A DNA stretch of 64,000 nt, from positions 1 to 64,000 of the forward strand of contig NZ_KE340379.1 in the NCBI RefSeq assembly GCF_000413935.1, given 5' to 3'. This document shows, one piece after another, positions 20,715 to 29,658 of the stretch. This DNA is from Acinetobacter colistiniresistens (lineage in GTDB: Bacteria > Pseudomonadota > Gammaproteobacteria > Pseudomonadales > Moraxellaceae). Made by a program: the position numbers and the translations under genes. The notes beneath the pieces were generated by a model. That model was given only the letters and a program-made list of their open reading frames with translations, had not been told where the DNA came from and did no database searches. Each line of letters begins with the position of its first letter. Positions within the stretch are counted from its first letter, which is position 1.

Positions 20715-21566
20715 ATGCAGTTGATGCCCTTAGCACAATGTCAGTTACAGTGTGGCCGTTTTAGATTAGATCTCTCAGAACCCCAAGTGATGGGGATTTT
20801 GAATGTGACACCTGATTCATTTAGTGATGGTGGGCAGCATCATCAAAAAGACCAAGCCATCCAACATGCATTGCAGATGATGGCAGATGGGGCCAGCATC
20901 ATTGATATTGGTGGAGAGTCTACACGTCCGAATGCATCGCCTGTTGCTTTAGCAGAAGAAATCCGCCGTGTTGTCCCTGTGGTTGAAGCCTTGTCCCAAT
21001 ACGATGTGATCATGTCGATTGATACCAGTCAGCCAGAAGTGATGCGTGCAGCTGTACAGGCAGGTGCGCATATCTGGAATGATGTCCGTGCCTTAACACG
21101 GCCACAGGCGTTGGAAACAGCAGCAGAATTGGATATCCCTGTGATTTTGATGCATATGCGGGGTGAACCCACCAATATGAACCAGTTGGACCAATATCGG
21201 GATGTAACTGAAGAGGTGATTCTGGAGTTACAACAACGTCTGGATCAAGCGATTGCTGTTGGTATTAAAGCTGAAAATATCATTATCGATCCTGGTTTTG
21301 GCTTTGCTAAAAATGCACAACAGAATTTTCAGTTACTGAATGAATTCTGGAAGCTGAACCGAATGGGCTATCCTATCCTATCTGGGTTATCGCGGAAACG
21401 TTTTATTGGTGAAGCATTGAATGGTGTACCTGCGCAAGAACGTGCCGTGGGGAGCGTAATGGGACATTTGTTGAGTATTCAACAGGGTGCTAGCATTGTT
21501 CGGGCGCATGATGTAAAAGCCACCAGTGATGCCATTAAAGTATGGAAAATGATGCAAAATAACTAA
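20715..21566 (+). CDS. folP: dihydropteroate synthase
   Basis: 283 aa from MQLMPLAQC, chosen because GGAG is 7 bases upstream; an ATG 15 bases earlier is possible. Diagnostic motifs are MGILNVTPDSFSDGG (pterin/pABA site), DIGGESTRP, IDTSQPEVM and the C-terminal SRKRFIGE. It joins pABA and dihydropterin pyrophosphate in folate synthesis and is the sulfonamide target. In E. coli it also follows ftsH. Here a terminator lies between them, so it is probably a separate unit. Confidence 0.96.
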   Translation: MQLMPLAQCQLQCGRFRLDLSEPQVMGILNVTPDSFSDGGQHHQKDQAIQHALQMMADGASIIDIGGESTRPNASPVALAEEIRRVVPVVEALSQYDVIMSIDTSQPEVMRAAVQAGAHIWNDVRALTRPQALETAAELDIPVILMHMRGEPTNMNQLDQYRDVTEEVILELQQRLDQAIAVGIKAENIIIDPGFGFAKNAQQNFQLLNEFWKLNRMGYPILSGLSRKRFIGEALNGVPAQERAVGSVMGHLLSIQQGASIVRAHDVKATSDAIKVWKMMQNN

Positions 21567-21576
21567 GCTAGGCTGA

Positions 21577-21605
21577 GTCAGTAGAGCGCTTAAGGCTCTA
21601 TTGAC
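21577..21605 (+). terminator. hairpin after folP
   Basis: GTCAGTAGAGC pairs with GCTCTATTGAC (one G-T) around a 7-base loop. No clear T-run follows. The 10-mer GCTGAGTCAG occurs both before and after it, at 21573 and 21608. It may be a weak terminator or an RNA 3' end. Confidence 0.45.
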
Positions 21606-21662
21606 TTGCTGAGTCAGATTCAATATAACAAGCCTATAAGATAAAATAGGTAATATAATAAA

Positions 21663-22421
21663 ATGGAAGCTAAAACAATTACATATAGAAGTCTATGGCT
21701 GTGCGCACTGATTCTAAGCCTTGGTTTTATTATCTCGGCTGCGGTGATGGGCTATGCGCTTAAACAGTTAAATAACAATAAAAACTCAATTATAGTCAAA
21801 GGATTAGCTGAAAAACCGATTCAAGCAGACTCGGCGCGCTGGGAAATAAAATTACAAACCAACCACACTTCTGACACGATTCCTCAAGCCTATCAGTTAC
21901 TGGATCAGCATATGCAAGCCTTACAGCATTTCTTTGTTGAACATGGTTTTAAAGCTGCTGATATGCAATTGGGGAATAAAAGTTCGCAGCCGTATTATGA
22001 GGAAGTGAATATGGGGGAGGGACGTATCAATCGTGAGTTTAAAGGCTATTTAGCCATGCAGTCTTTTGTGATTAGTAGTCGTGATATCAAGAAAATTGAA
22101 AAGGCAGCCCGAGATGCTTATTTGCTTGATGAAAAAGGAATTGCCATTGAGCAGAAGCCAGAGTATCTGGTGTCTAATCTTGAAGAAATCAAAATGTCGT
22201 TAATTGCCAATGCGACCAAGAATGCCTATAGCCGCGCAAATGAATTTGCCAAGGTCGGTGGAGCCAAAGTCGGGATGATGCGTTCAGCCAGCCAAGGTGC
22301 ATTCTATATTCTGCCTGAAAGTGGCTCTGATGATGACAGTGATTATGGTGGAGCTTATGACAAGGCCACCATCAACAAAATTGCCCGTGTGGTGGTGACG
22401 ATCAATTACGCGATTGAATAA
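21663..22421 (+). CDS. SIMPL (DUF541) domain protein, membrane-anchored
   Basis: 252 aa. One N-terminal membrane helix (LWLCALILSLGFIISAAVMGYAL) anchors a periplasmic domain with the SIMPL features: IIVKGLAEKPIQADSARWEI at the start and a closing KIARVVVTINYAIE strand. Relatives such as E. coli YggE are stress-related proteins with no known enzymatic activity. It stands 97 bases after folP in the same direction and may be read with it, because the hairpin between them is a poor terminator. Confidence 0.85.
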   Translation: MEAKTITYRSLWLCALILSLGFIISAAVMGYALKQLNNNKNSIIVKGLAEKPIQADSARWEIKLQTNHTSDTIPQAYQLLDQHMQALQHFFVEHGFKAADMQLGNKSSQPYYEEVNMGEGRINREFKGYLAMQSFVISSRDIKKIEKAARDAYLLDEKGIAIEQKPEYLVSNLEEIKMSLIANATKNAYSRANEFAKVGGAKVGMMRSASQGAFYILPESGSDDDSDYGGAYDKATINKIARVVVTINYAIE

Positions 22422-22554
22422 AGCTTTAGCTTTAAATCATTGATAAGTCATCTTAGAAAGATACATACAAATACGGTGTCGCTTTGTTTTTTTGCATACA
22501 ATCTTTGCATATTTATTTCATTTGAAAGACAAAATAGAATTTGGGAATTTAAAC

Positions 22555-24195
22555 ATGCATCCATCTACCAAAATACTCACACTTAGTTTGCTCAGTTGCA
22601 TGATCATGGCCTGTAGTATGCCTGCCAAACGAAATGATCAAGCGATGATTGAGACGACAATGCCTGTGTCACCAGCCCCGATGACCATGTCAAATCAGGG
22701 CTTGGCTCAGGCGCGAAAAATGATCGCACCAGCATCTTATATTGCCATTATGCCGAGTATGGAGCGACCACGTTTAGAACAGAATACTGAAAAGTACCAA
22801 AAGAATGAGGTCAATCCTGTTCATCGTGTTGCGGATCAAGCGGTCTCAACATTTAGTATTGATGTCGATACAGGCAGTTATACCAATACCCGTCGTTTTT
22901 TAAATGATGGCCGTTTACCCCCTGTTGATGCGGTTCGTGCCGAGGAGATGATTAATTATTTTGATTATCAATATCCGCAGCCGAATAATGTGCATCCATT
23001 TTCGGTCACAACGGAAACGGTCGATTCACCATGGAAAGAAAATGCCAAGCTGATCAAAATTGGGATTCAGGCCAAAGACCTTACTACCAAACAACTACCC
23101 CCTGCCAATCTGGTATTTTTAGTTGATGTTTCTGGCAGTATGGATTCAGCAGACAAACTCCCCTTGGTCAAACAAACGTTACGCTTACTCACTGAGCAAT
23201 TAAGAGCCCAAGATAAAGTTACGATTATTACTTATGCCAGTGGTGAAAAGTTAGTTTTAGAGCCGACTGCGGGTAATCAAAAAGACAAGATTCTCGCAGT
23301 GATTAATAGTTTACAAGCGGGCGGAGCAACGGCTGGTGAGCAGGCAATTCAACTGGCCTATAAGCAAGCTGAAAAAGCCTTTGTGAAAAACGGAATTAAC
23401 CGAATTTTATTGGCGACCGATGGTGACTTTAATGTCGGGATTACTGATTTTAATACTTTAAAGGGGATGGTGGCTGAGAAACGCAAAAGTGGGATTTCGT
23501 TAACGACTTTAGGGTTTGGAACAGGAAACTATAACGAACAGCTGATGGAGCAACTGGCAGATGCTGGAGATGGCAATTACAGCTATATCGACAATAAAAA
23601 TGAAGCGAAAAAAGTTGTACAACGCCAGCTTTCATCGACTCTCGCAACAGTTGCACAAGATGTTAAAATTCAAGTCGAGTTTAACCCTGCTACAGTGAAA
23701 GAATATCGTTTGGTGGGATATGAAAACCGGATGTTGAAACAGGAAGATTTCAATAACGATAAAGTCGATGCCGGTGATATTGGTGCAGGACATAATGTCA
23801 CCGCACTTTATGAAATTATTCCAGCCGGTCAACAAGGTTGGCTGAATGATTCACGCTATCAAGCATCGACAAAAACAGATGCAGCGAAAAAGTCTGAATA
23901 TGCTTTTGTCAATGTGCGCTATAAATTACCGAATCAAGAAAAAAGTATTTTGCTCAATCAAGCGGTGAAAGCAGACAGCAAAACACTTGCCCAAGCCAAT
24001 TCGGATACCCGTTTTGCGATTGCAGTGGCTGCTTATGCGCAGCAATTAAAAGGTGGGCAATACAATGGCGCGATGGGGTGGGATCAAATTATTCAGTTGG
24101 CACAGCAATCTGCAAAACCAGATCCTTATCAAATGCGTGAAGAATTCGTAGAGCTTGCCAAGATTGCTAAAAGCTTAAGTGCGAAAAAAGATTAA
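22555..24195 (+). CDS. von Willebrand factor A lipoprotein, YfbK-like
   Basis: 546 aa from MHPSTKILTLSLLSC. The frame opens 21 codons earlier, but the start chosen gives a clean lipoprotein signal ending in MIMAC. The order is a vWA N-terminal domain (VSTFSIDVDTGSYTNTRR), a vWA domain with the metal-ion site DVSGSM at 191-196 and TDGDFNVG, then the YfbK C-terminal domain. It would sit in the periplasm and bind a protein partner through Mg. The partner is unknown. A strong terminator follows. Confidence 0.88.
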   Translation: MHPSTKILTLSLLSCMIMACSMPAKRNDQAMIETTMPVSPAPMTMSNQGLAQARKMIAPASYIAIMPSMERPRLEQNTEKYQKNEVNPVHRVADQAVSTFSIDVDTGSYTNTRRFLNDGRLPPVDAVRAEEMINYFDYQYPQPNNVHPFSVTTETVDSPWKENAKLIKIGIQAKDLTTKQLPPANLVFLVDVSGSMDSADKLPLVKQTLRLLTEQLRAQDKVTIITYASGEKLVLEPTAGNQKDKILAVINSLQAGGATAGEQAIQLAYKQAEKAFVKNGINRILLATDGDFNVGITDFNTLKGMVAEKRKSGISLTTLGFGTGNYNEQLMEQLADAGDGNYSYIDNKNEAKKVVQRQLSSTLATVAQDVKIQVEFNPATVKEYRLVGYENRMLKQEDFNNDKVDAGDIGAGHNVTALYEIIPAGQQGWLNDSRYQASTKTDAAKKSEYAFVNVRYKLPNQEKSILLNQAVKADSKTLAQANSDTRFAIAVAAYAQQLKGGQYNGAMGWDQIIQLAQQSAKPDPYQMREEFVELAKIAKSLSAKKD

Positions 24196-24206
24196 GTTAT
24201 ATTTTT

Positions 24207-24239
24207 AAAAAAAGCGGTCGGAAAGGCCGCTTTTTTTAT
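24207..24239 (+). terminator. intrinsic terminator after the vWA gene
   Basis: AAAAAAAGCGGTC and GGCCGCTTTTTTT form a long stem with one wobble pair and end in a T-run. Confidence 0.92.
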
Positions 24240-24306
24240 GGCTAAATATCGTGATTTTGGTCAGATTATGTTATAAGCATGGCGTTTTAGTGGCATATTA
24301 TTTTTT

Positions 24307-24621
24307 ATGTTTGAAGATTTACTCCTCCCCATGTTTGACGATGAATATTATCCCGATATTCTCGTTGCTGAAGTGAAGCAGCATATTCAACAGTTTTCTA
24401 AAAAGGTGAGTCGTACCGATTTATCTGAGACTGAAATCTATCGTTATGCACATCAGACCCTGATCGAAATTAACGAAATGAAACCTCAGTTTGAAGACTT
24501 GGAGTCTAGTTTAGATGATACTGCCGCAGACTATATTGCGGAAGCCATGATGATGGTGGTGCAAGATGTCGGTTATCTCGATATTGAAATGGAAGAATTG
24601 ATTGCCAATCGAGAGTGGTAA
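24307..24621 (+). CDS. small acidic cytoplasmic protein (DUF5713-like)
   Basis: 104 aa, acidic and helical, no signal peptide. It begins MFEDLLLPMFDDEYYPDILV and ends EELIANREW. The pattern of short Asp/Glu-rich helices resembles the DUF5713 family, an assignment made from memory of the family and not tested. Function unknown. It is a single gene between a terminator and a convergent hydrolase gene. Confidence 0.65.
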   Translation: MFEDLLLPMFDDEYYPDILVAEVKQHIQQFSKKVSRTDLSETEIYRYAHQTLIEINEMKPQFEDLESSLDDTAADYIAEAMMMVVQDVGYLDIEMEELIANREW

Positions 24622-24656
24622 ATTACACTCTCGATTGGTTTCTATAATAAGTACAA

Positions 24657-26258
24657 CTATTTTGTAGCAACTTCTTTCCAGAATTTTGGTAAAACAATTT
24701 GCCCTGAAATCCATGCTTCGATTTTAGGCTGTTGTATTTTTTGATAATACACACTTTCGCTATTGATCAACAAGCCGAGTGTATCTCCCTCATTAAGTTG
24801 CCCATAAACACTTGGTAATTCGATAGTTTGCATTTTTTCATTGTAACCTGCTGAGCCTAGTCGAATCTGATCATAACTTCGTTTTTTTGCTGGATTAAAT
24901 GGGGCGGTTTGATCATTTAAAACGGTATATTTTCCCGTGATCTTTGATTTAATCGCCATGGAGATAAACAAGGTTACGTCTGCATATTCATGGGTAGTTT
25001 CCATGTTTAAACTCAGCAGCGCTGCGCCTGTGATTGAGATAGGCTGTTGGGCAGTATGGATGGGCACAAAGACAGCTTGGGCTGCTGTTGGTACGATCCA
25101 TGTTTTTTTCAAATCATAGCTGCTGATCGGTTGAAGATCGCTAAAATGATTGACGGGACTTTGATCGACACATAACTCTGGTAATGATTCAGCTGGGGAT
25201 TGATCTTTTAACTTTTGGTTAAACCACGCCAAGATAGTGTTTTGTAGATTGTACTGCTGTTGATTTCCACAGTGCACGGATTGGCCAATATACCAAAATG
25301 GAGTGCTTCCACGGGGTGAATGCTGAACAAAAGGCTGTAAATGCCCACCTTGAACTCCAATCAAATGTACTTCGTGTTGCGCTTGTTGCATACATTGCGC
25401 TGCTTTAACTCCTTCATTGAAAGGGAAGAGCACATCCCTGAAACCTTGAATAATCAGGGCGTCTGCTTGAGGCGCTTGATTATGATTGCAAAACCAGCTG
25501 GCTTGATGGGTGTTGAGGAAATTATAGGTGGACTGTTTTAACTGTCCTTGTTGGGTATCCAAGTAGGCTTGTTTGAGTGCTGGATCAAATTTATTCCAGT
25601 TCCACCAGTCTCCAATCAGGTTAAGAAAGCCAATCCAGTTACTTTTCGGCACGCCATTCGGTGCAAGGCTATCCACGATGTCATACCATGTGGTAATCGG
25701 AACAATGGCTTGCAAACGTCGATCCATTGCTGAAGCAAGATACTGTACACTGCCTGCATACGACTCACCAATCATACCTGTGCGTACGCCGTTATGATTC
25801 TTGGCCAGTTGAGGCAGATTTTTTTCAGCCCAGTTCATTATCGTGATGACATCTTGTGCCTCTTTCTCTGGATCAGTCAGTCGAATTCTTCCCTGACTAT
25901 CGCCATGGCCACGTTGGTCATAGCTAATCACCCAATAGCCCTTCTGCCACGCTGTTTTTGCAACTTGCCCTGTGGGCAATAAAAAGCCATATAAACTGAG
26001 TTCTGGGCGTTTCATCCGAGACAAACCGAAACCATGGGTATGTAACAATAATGGGGCGGTTTGATTTGATGTTAAATGCGGTTGATATACGGTAAATGCG
26101 AGCACTGTACCATCAGGTGCAGTGGTTTTGGCTTGATAATAACGTTGTTTGAGTTCTGCTGTTTTGAGCGTCAGCGAACTGGGCTGTGTTGTCGCATGTA
26201 CACAACCCTGTAAGAGCAAGATCAGACTGCAGCAAAGCCATAAAACGTAAGAGCGCAT
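24657..26258 (-). CDS. alpha/beta-hydrolase lipoprotein, CocE/NonD (S15 peptidase-like) family
   Basis: 533 aa. The N-terminal lipoprotein signal ends in LLLQGC. The hydrolase core has LLLHTHGFG (oxyanion region), ISYDQRGHGDSQG, nucleophile Ser in GMIGESYAGS, acid in QGFRDVLFP and His in VQGGHLQPF. The last ~170 residues form a beta-rich domain like the C-terminal jelly roll of X-Pro dipeptidyl-peptidase/CocE proteins. It is likely an outer-membrane or periplasmic esterase or peptidase of unknown substrate. It is transcribed alone. Confidence 0.85.
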   Translation of the reverse strand: MRSYVLWLCCSLILLLQGCVHATTQPSSLTLKTAELKQRYYQAKTTAPDGTVLAFTVYQPHLTSNQTAPLLLHTHGFGLSRMKRPELSLYGFLLPTGQVAKTAWQKGYWVISYDQRGHGDSQGRIRLTDPEKEAQDVITIMNWAEKNLPQLAKNHNGVRTGMIGESYAGSVQYLASAMDRRLQAIVPITTWYDIVDSLAPNGVPKSNWIGFLNLIGDWWNWNKFDPALKQAYLDTQQGQLKQSTYNFLNTHQASWFCNHNQAPQADALIIQGFRDVLFPFNEGVKAAQCMQQAQHEVHLIGVQGGHLQPFVQHSPRGSTPFWYIGQSVHCGNQQQYNLQNTILAWFNQKLKDQSPAESLPELCVDQSPVNHFSDLQPISSYDLKKTWIVPTAAQAVFVPIHTAQQPISITGAALLSLNMETTHEYADVTLFISMAIKSKITGKYTVLNDQTAPFNPAKKRSYDQIRLGSAGYNEKMQTIELPSVYGQLNEGDTLGLLINSESVYYQKIQQPKIEAWISGQIVLPKFWKEVATK

Positions 26259-26381
26259 TGATTATTTCATCCTTGATCAAATCTTTGAGACGTCACGCGG
26301 AGCGTTGCTACAGTGTACTTGAGTCAATCTAGAGTTACTATCACGGATTGGTCGTGTTGCCTGATCGTATCGTTTGTATAT

Positions 26382-27332
26382 TTATAACAACCGTGGTCGA
26401 TTGCGATAGGCATAAAGAAATAGACCGAGGCACAGCAATATTAAGCCAATGACCAGATGTGAGCTGATAGGCTCATGATTCAACCAGATCCCCCAACAGG
26501 TGGCAAAAACGGGAGTCAGAATGGTGATCAGCATCACGGTGGTTGGATTAAGTTTCTGGATTAAATGAAAATAAAAAATCATGGCCAGCACAGAAGAAAA
26601 TAAGGCGCTATATAGCAATGCCAGACAGGTCTGCAGGCTGGGAAGCTGTGCCGGTATTTCTGTAAGGAAAAAGGGTAATAAGCACAAGTAGCCGAACCAT
26701 GAAACCAAAGTTGAGCCTGTAGTTTGAATAATGGGATGAATCTCGGCACCAACTTTGGCAACGGCAAACATTGAAAGCACATACAGTAGAACCGCAATGA
26801 ACTCATAAAGCAGACCAAGCAAATCCAGTTGAATATGATCAGCAACAATCCCCAGTGTCAGGGATAAACCAAAAATTGCTACGCTCAGCCCATACCATTG
26901 ACGTTTTAAAAACTGTTCCCGTTTTAGAATAAAGACTGCAATCAGACCTGACCAGAGGGGCGCCGTGCCATAAATAATTGAAATCATGCCTGAAGAAACA
27001 CGGGTTGCGCCCATATAACAAAAAGTCATAGAACCAAATAAACCTACTGCACCCGCGATATAACTAATAAAAGCTTGAGGTGCCAAAATAAGCTTAAGTC
27101 TAAAATAAAACAGGCAAAACAATGCCAATGGAATGGCAATACTGAAGCGAAAAAACAGTCCCCAAGCCCAATGAATTTCATGCACTGTCAAAACTGCGGC
27201 CAACGGTGTGAATGACCAAATGAGTACGACTGCAATAAATTGACCGACTGTAGCAAGGCGAGGGGAAACGAGGGCCACAGTCGGTTGCATCTGTGTGCTG
27301 GAGATCAGATTCTTGTCGGGTAACTGGTTCAT
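26382..27332 (-). CDS. DMT-superfamily (EamA) transporter
   Basis: 316 aa from MNQLPDKNLISS, where AGGAAT lies 8 bases upstream; an upstream TTG frame opening at 27383 falls inside a terminator T-run and is unlikely. Ten hydrophobic helices in two EamA repeats are visible, with the typical GAVGLFGSMTFCYMGATRV segment and a short basic C-terminus (YRNRPRLL). Such proteins export amino acids or other small metabolites across the inner membrane. It is preceded by a terminator and a 43-codon leader frame, suggesting attenuation. Confidence 0.88.
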   Translation of the reverse strand: MNQLPDKNLISSTQMQPTVALVSPRLATVGQFIAVVLIWSFTPLAAVLTVHEIHWAWGLFFRFSIAIPLALFCLFYFRLKLILAPQAFISYIAGAVGLFGSMTFCYMGATRVSSGMISIIYGTAPLWSGLIAVFILKREQFLKRQWYGLSVAIFGLSLTLGIVADHIQLDLLGLLYEFIAVLLYVLSMFAVAKVGAEIHPIIQTTGSTLVSWFGYLCLLPFFLTEIPAQLPSLQTCLALLYSALFSSVLAMIFYFHLIQKLNPTTVMLITILTPVFATCWGIWLNHEPISSHLVIGLILLCLGLFLYAYRNRPRLL

Positions 27333-27384
27333 GTTGATATTCCTGTTATAACAACGGTAGATTGGTTTAAAAAATTTAGACAAT

Positions 27385-27409
27385 AAAAAAGGCCGCTGTT
27401 GAGGCGACC
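27385..27409 (-). terminator. terminator or attenuator upstream of the DMT gene
   Basis: On the minus strand GGTCGC and GCGGCC pair with one wobble around a 7-base loop and are followed by TTTTTT. It lies 20 bases after the leader frame and ~50 bases before the DMT start codon. Confidence 0.7.
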
Positions 27410-27428
27410 TTGCAGTTCAAATGATGTT

Positions 27429-27560
27429 TTAACTTGTCATCGGATGAATCGGGGCAAAGTCTCCTTGCAAGGAAATGCAGACACGTCGCCATGCTGCATG
27501 GGCAGAAATGCCATGCAAAATAATCATGATGAGTGCTGAAGAAACTTTGTTGCTGAACAT
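27429..27560 (-). CDS. 43-aa leader-like ORF upstream of the DMT transporter
   Basis: ATG-started frame beginning MFSNKVSSALIMIILHG and ending HPMTS. It has one hydrophobic stretch and then AHAAWRRVCISLQGDF. A terminator directly follows and the transporter gene comes next, the classic order leader ORF, terminator, structural gene. No run of one amino acid is seen, so the sensed compound cannot be guessed. It may instead be a free small protein. The ribosome site is weak. Confidence 0.45.
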   Translation of the reverse strand: MFSNKVSSALIMIILHGISAHAAWRRVCISLQGDFAPIHPMTS

Positions 27561-27698
27561 ATCAAAAATCTTAAATGCGCTTTAGATTTTTATAGCATAG
27601 GCTTTGGCTGAAAAATAGTCGTTTTCTCAAATTAAGATAAAAATATCAGTTAAGAGAATAAACAATTGGGCATTGCTTAAATTGCAGATTTTTCCATA

Positions 27699-28301
27699 AT
27701 GATGCGATCAAATTCTGAAAGAAGTTTGCTCTTGTCTGCTTTAGAAATTTTTGCGGTGATCATTAGCCTGATTGGTGTGACCTTAACCATTCGACGAAAT
27801 ATGTGGTGCTGGTGGTTTAATTTTCTCGCTTGTAGCTTATACGCCTATTTTTTCTTTACCATCAAGTTATATGGTGAAACGATCCTGCAATTTTTCTTTA
27901 TTGCGATGAATGTGTATGGGTTCTATTACTGGCTCAAAGGTAAACGTCAAGAGCATGATATCCGGATTGAGCCGATTGCCAAGACCACGGTATTGGCACA
28001 AATGGGTTTAGCGCTAATTTTTGGTGTGCTGTTTGGTTTGATTCTGAAGCATTTTACCGACGCTGCTGTACCGATGTTGGATTCACAACTGGTGGCCTTT
28101 AGTTTACTTGCAACCTATTGGACGAGCCGTAAGCATATTGCCACATGGATTCTGTGGATTTTTGTCAACATCATCTATGTGGGGATGTTTAGTTATAAAG
28201 AAGTTTTCCTGACCGCAGGACTCTACGCTGCTTTTGTTGGATTAGCCGCTTATGGCTGGTGGCAATGGACGCAGGTCAAGCGGAAACAGTTTGCTTCCTG
28301 A
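27699..28301 (+). CDS. pnuC: nicotinamide riboside transporter PnuC
   Basis: 200 aa with seven hydrophobic helices, the size of the PnuC family. Conserved features are WWFNFLACSLYAYFFF, the GETILQFFFIAMNVYGFYYW helix that lines the substrate site and WILWIFVNIIYVGMF near the end. It takes up nicotinamide riboside by facilitated diffusion for NAD salvage; a kinase (NadR or similar) is not seen nearby. It stands divergently from the DMT leader and ends at a terminator. Confidence 0.93.
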   Translation: MMRSNSERSLLLSALEIFAVIISLIGVTLTIRRNMWCWWFNFLACSLYAYFFFTIKLYGETILQFFFIAMNVYGFYYWLKGKRQEHDIRIEPIAKTTVLAQMGLALIFGVLFGLILKHFTDAAVPMLDSQLVAFSLLATYWTSRKHIATWILWIFVNIIYVGMFSYKEVFLTAGLYAAFVGLAAYGWWQWTQVKRKQFAS

Positions 28302-28305
28302 TTAA

Positions 28306-28329
28306 AAGGGCAGCTGAGCTGCCCTTATT
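28306..28329. terminator. intrinsic terminator after pnuC
   Basis: AAGGGCAG and CTGCCCTT form an 8-bp stem with a 5-base loop, flanked by A- and T-rich bases. It lies between convergent genes. Confidence 0.85.
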
Positions 28330-28342
28330 TATAGCCCATAGG

Positions 28343-29485
28343 TTATTTCGAGGTCGCTTGATAGTTTTGTACCGCTTGGCGACCTAAAGCAGGGTCATCG
28401 GTAAAGACACCATCCACACCCGCTTTAAAATAAAGCTGCATTTCTTTGAGCGATCCTGTAGGGCAACGTTCAGCTGCTTTGGCTTTATCTGTACTACATT
28501 TCAGTGTATCTGGCAGGAAGTTGTTTTCAGGACGGAAAGTATATGGATGTACTTTTAAATTGACTTTATGTGCATCGGCAATGAAAGAAGTGGTTTGTGT
28601 CATTGCGGCATCTTTAAAGACATAAACTTTCCAAGGACCGACACCATTGGCATAGGCTGAAACGTCTTTGAGGCCCTGTGCTGTTGCCAGATCAGCATAG
28701 GTTTTAGGATTATTTTGTGCGACGTAATCTGCTGGTCTTGTTTCTGGCGCATCATAGAGTTGAATCAATTGAGCGCGTTTAACACTTTTGTGTAGATCGA
28801 GTTGGTTCTTTAAATATTTTAAATTACTGACTTCAAATGATTGTAGATAAATTGGCGCAATATCGCGGCTATATTGATACTTAGACAGTGTTTTAAGCAG
28901 GGGGTCTTCCAGAGCCAAATTCTGTTGCTGGAAGTAGGTTGGATGTTTGGTTTCAATATAGAGACCAATGATTTTTCCTGTTTTTTTATAGTGGGCTTCT
29001 GCCAGTTCAATAATTTGCTCTAGGGTTGGAATAGGATAGAGGTCATTGTATTTTTGATTGTCTGGTCGGAATTGTGGAATACGTTCACGTGCTTTAAGCT
29101 GCTGTAATTCTTTTAAGGTGAAATCTTCGGTAAACCAGCCTTCTAACGTCACGCCATCAATGACTTTGGTTTTCTTACGATCGGCAAACTGAGGTAGGGT
29201 GGCAACGTTAGTGGTTCCACCAATTTCATTTTCATGACGAGCAACCAAGACACCATCCTTGGTTGAAACCAAATCTGGTTCAATAAAATCTGCGCCATCA
29301 TCAATGGCCTTTTGATAAGACGCAAGCGTGTGTTCAGGGCGAAGAGCACTTGCACCACGGTGTCCTATCACCAGAATTTTTGGAAGTTGGTATTCAGGTT
29401 GAGTGGTATTGCCTTGATTATTATTGTCATCATTACAACCTGCAAGACTGATTAGGCAGAGACAAAGAGCAGCTTTTTTAAACAT
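28343..29485 (-). CDS. glpQ: glycerophosphodiester phosphodiesterase lipoprotein, GlpQ-like
   Basis: 380 aa from MFKKAALCLCLISLAGC. The frame is open 67 codons further upstream, but this start gives a proper lipoprotein signal and has GAG at a good distance. The GDPD TIM barrel shows VIGHRGASALRPEHT, FIEPDLVSTKDGVLV, RHENEI, IETKHP and GVDGVFTDDP, which supply the metal and catalytic residues. It releases glycerol-3-phosphate from phospholipid head groups in the periplasm. It follows the phosphoethanolamine transferase-like gene by 173 bases in the same direction. Confidence 0.92.
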   Translation of the reverse strand: MFKKAALCLCLISLAGCNDDNNNQGNTTQPEYQLPKILVIGHRGASALRPEHTLASYQKAIDDGADFIEPDLVSTKDGVLVARHENEIGGTTNVATLPQFADRKKTKVIDGVTLEGWFTEDFTLKELQQLKARERIPQFRPDNQKYNDLYPIPTLEQIIELAEAHYKKTGKIIGLYIETKHPTYFQQQNLALEDPLLKTLSKYQYSRDIAPIYLQSFEVSNLKYLKNQLDLHKSVKRAQLIQLYDAPETRPADYVAQNNPKTYADLATAQGLKDVSAYANGVGPWKVYVFKDAAMTQTTSFIADAHKVNLKVHPYTFRPENNFLPDTLKCSTDKAKAAERCPTGSLKEMQLYFKAGVDGVFTDDPALGRQAVQNYQATSK

Positions 29486-29658
29486 GAATAAACTCATCAG
29501 TTTTTTATTTAAGCCCTTAGTGTGAAAGCTAAAGTTCTCAAATAAATGACAATTTGATGATGCATTTGTGAAAATATCAAGAATTTTATTGCGAAGCGGG
29601 ATTTCCTCATTAGAAAATCCAGTTTCTCTTAGATAAAACTGGATTTTCGGGGCACAGA

